Assembly (NCBI RefSeq): GCF_003286085.1
Contig: NW_020825298.1
Span: 3,782,001-3,846,000 of the forward strand
Source of the DNA: Drosophila persimilis
Lineage: Eukaryota; Arthropoda; Insecta; Diptera; Drosophilidae
Direction of reading: 5' to 3'
DNA: 64,000 bases
A program made the translations under genes and the position numbers. This document shows, one piece after another, positions 62,600 through 64,000 of this stretch (the stretch's first letter is position 1; each line of letters begins with the position of its first letter). The notes beneath the pieces are model-generated. The model was given only the letters and a program-made list of their open reading frames with translations, made no database searches and had not been told where the DNA came from.

Positions 62600-64000
62600 T
62601 CTCTGCCTCTGTTTGTGGCACGCAGCCCCGCCACGCAGTTCCACCATCGCACCCGTTCTATCTCTTTGCATAATTCTCTCATTAGTCAGCCTCCCCGTTC
62701 ATTCGTTCACTCGTTCACTCGTTTCGTTCGCTGTTTTTCGAAAGTCGAAGTTCAAGTTTTTGGACTGCAGCCCGGGTCCCGGGAACCAGACAACGCAACA
62801 CCACCCTCGTTCCGTCCTTCCGTCGTACCGTCGCTACGTCGCGCCGTGAGTGGACCCCGTTCGGACCAAATACGGTCGACAAAATAAATCAACCGCCGAA
62901 ACACTAAACGATTTGGCTGCAGGGCAAATATGAAACATAAGCCAAATTAAGGAGTCGCCCGCCACAAATCGATCAGGCTTCAGACCAGATGCAGACCGGA
63001 CCCCGATTCCAGATGGGGTTTCCGATCCAAAGCCACAGACAGAGCCTAGGCAATTATTCGAACCATGTGTGGGGAGGGGGGAAGGCTGTGAAAATGTGTC
63101 AACGCTTCATGGAACACGGCTTCCAATTGTAATTCCACAATTGAAACTAAAAGTGGAACTGGAGCCTGAAGCTGGGACTAAGACTCGCCTCTGGGCGACA
63201 AACTTTTCGCCTTTTGTTATGTAAATATTATTTTTTGGGTTACTTCGTTATTGTGGAAATTTATGAAGGGTATATGATATCAAGACAGAAACTGAAGCAG
63301 AACCTGGAAGCTCAGCAAACGGAGGCAAAGGGATAAAACAGAGAAGTTTCTGGGTAAGCAAAGGGAAAGTAGGAAGTTCCAAGGAACATCTGTATTTATC
63401 AGTATTTCTAAGAGCTGAAGAACAGAATCAGCAGAAGAGTGGATTGCTCCATTCAGTAGATCTTTTCCAGTGACTCCAGAATCTACCAGACTCCAAGAAC
63501 TGAGGTATCAAAAAGAAACAATCTTGATCCTAAAGAAGAGGGCATCAGATATGGGTAGAAATTGCCAAATTTTTCTGTAGGTCTTGCAAATTAAGGATCT
63601 AATACTTTAAGACTGTAAAAGCTACCCTTTAACCCTCAACCAGAGATGGTTCTCCTTGCCTCCTTTAATTATATTTCAGACCATTTTTCCCCCTAAAGTC
63701 CCTCTATGTATCCGAGCACATCTGGGTCTAGTATCGGGGGTATCCATTAGTCGCAATATCTCCATGTTCTTAGTTACGTTTTCTGTATTGAATATTTTCC
63801 ATACTTGATGCAAAATGCAAATTTTAAGCTCAGTGCCTCAAATATTTTGGCATTTTGCGCATTAATTTCCAGGTACCCGCCCCACCGCAATGATCTACTC
63901 CGATGCTATCCACCACACTCTGCTCCATTCGATCCATACGCGATGCATTCGATCCATTGAGAGTGGCCCAGAGTCTGGGGCTGACGCTGAGGTTGGTCGA
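62600..64000. other. Non-coding DNA; possible 5' leader exon near 62.69-62.85 kb
   Basis: The stretch with repeated GTTCATTCGTTCACTCGTTC at about 62696-62720, then GCAAC/ACACC-rich sequence, ends in a consensus donor GTGAGT at 62846-62851. It looks like a fly first exon, but nothing ties it to a gene. The remainder is A/T-rich spacer. Confidence 0.25.

Noticed and set aside
35457..64000. tRNA or CRISPR-like arrays
   Set aside because: I found no cloverleaf-type A/B box pairs and no regularly spaced direct repeats with unique spacers. The repeats here are simple-sequence tracts.

Overview
The window is nuclear DNA of a Drosophila species. Three genes are recognisable from protein sequence: Pde1c (Ca2+/calmodulin-type cyclic nucleotide phosphodiesterase), esc (extra sexcombs, the EED-type WD40 subunit of PRC2) and CycY (Cyclin Y). 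All lie on the + strand. The short introns, Drosophila core-promoter motifs, DINE-1/mini-me-type element and CAG/CT/GGNxxx-rich non-coding DNA all fit a fly. The proteins look close to, but not identical with, D. melanogaster. An obscura-group or similar species is my guess, not something the sequence proves.

Layout. 1-20.9 kb: the 3' two thirds of Pde1c; its 5' exons lie left of the window. The constitutive exons are 455-706, 2801-3353, 3432-3545, 18691-18940, 19102-20203 and 20782-20939. The 15.1 kb intron between the third and fourth of these holds all of esc (7403-8922) in the same orientation. It also holds three candidate alternative Pde1c exons: a 63-nt phase-preserving cassette, a long 3'-terminal exon and an alternative first exon. 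20.9-27.5 kb: the Pde1c 3' region, a 2.38 kb palindromic transposon flanked by 5-bp direct repeats and carrying a 412-bp Tc1-family remnant in its loop, then an old tandem duplication with repeated GTATATTT promoter motifs. 27.5-29.7 kb: CycY. 30.9-32.75 kb: a tandem array of about 319-bp units. Near 33.1 kb: a small decayed fragment related to twins (PP2A B55 subunit). 34.7-35.5 kb: a DINE-1/mini-me element. 35.5-64 kb: about 28 kb with no coding exon I can support, full of microsatellites and short cryptic repeats. It may be upstream or intronic DNA of a neighbouring gene. In D. melanogaster I recall that crol lies next to CycY, but nothing in the window proves this here.

The three genes belong to different pathways: cyclic-nucleotide/Ca2+ signalling, Polycomb silencing, and membrane-tethered CDK/Wnt signalling. 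They are neighbours in the genome rather than a functional unit. The most useful leads are the unannotated-looking Pde1c splice variants, the palindromic element, the 319-bp array and the B55-derived fragment.
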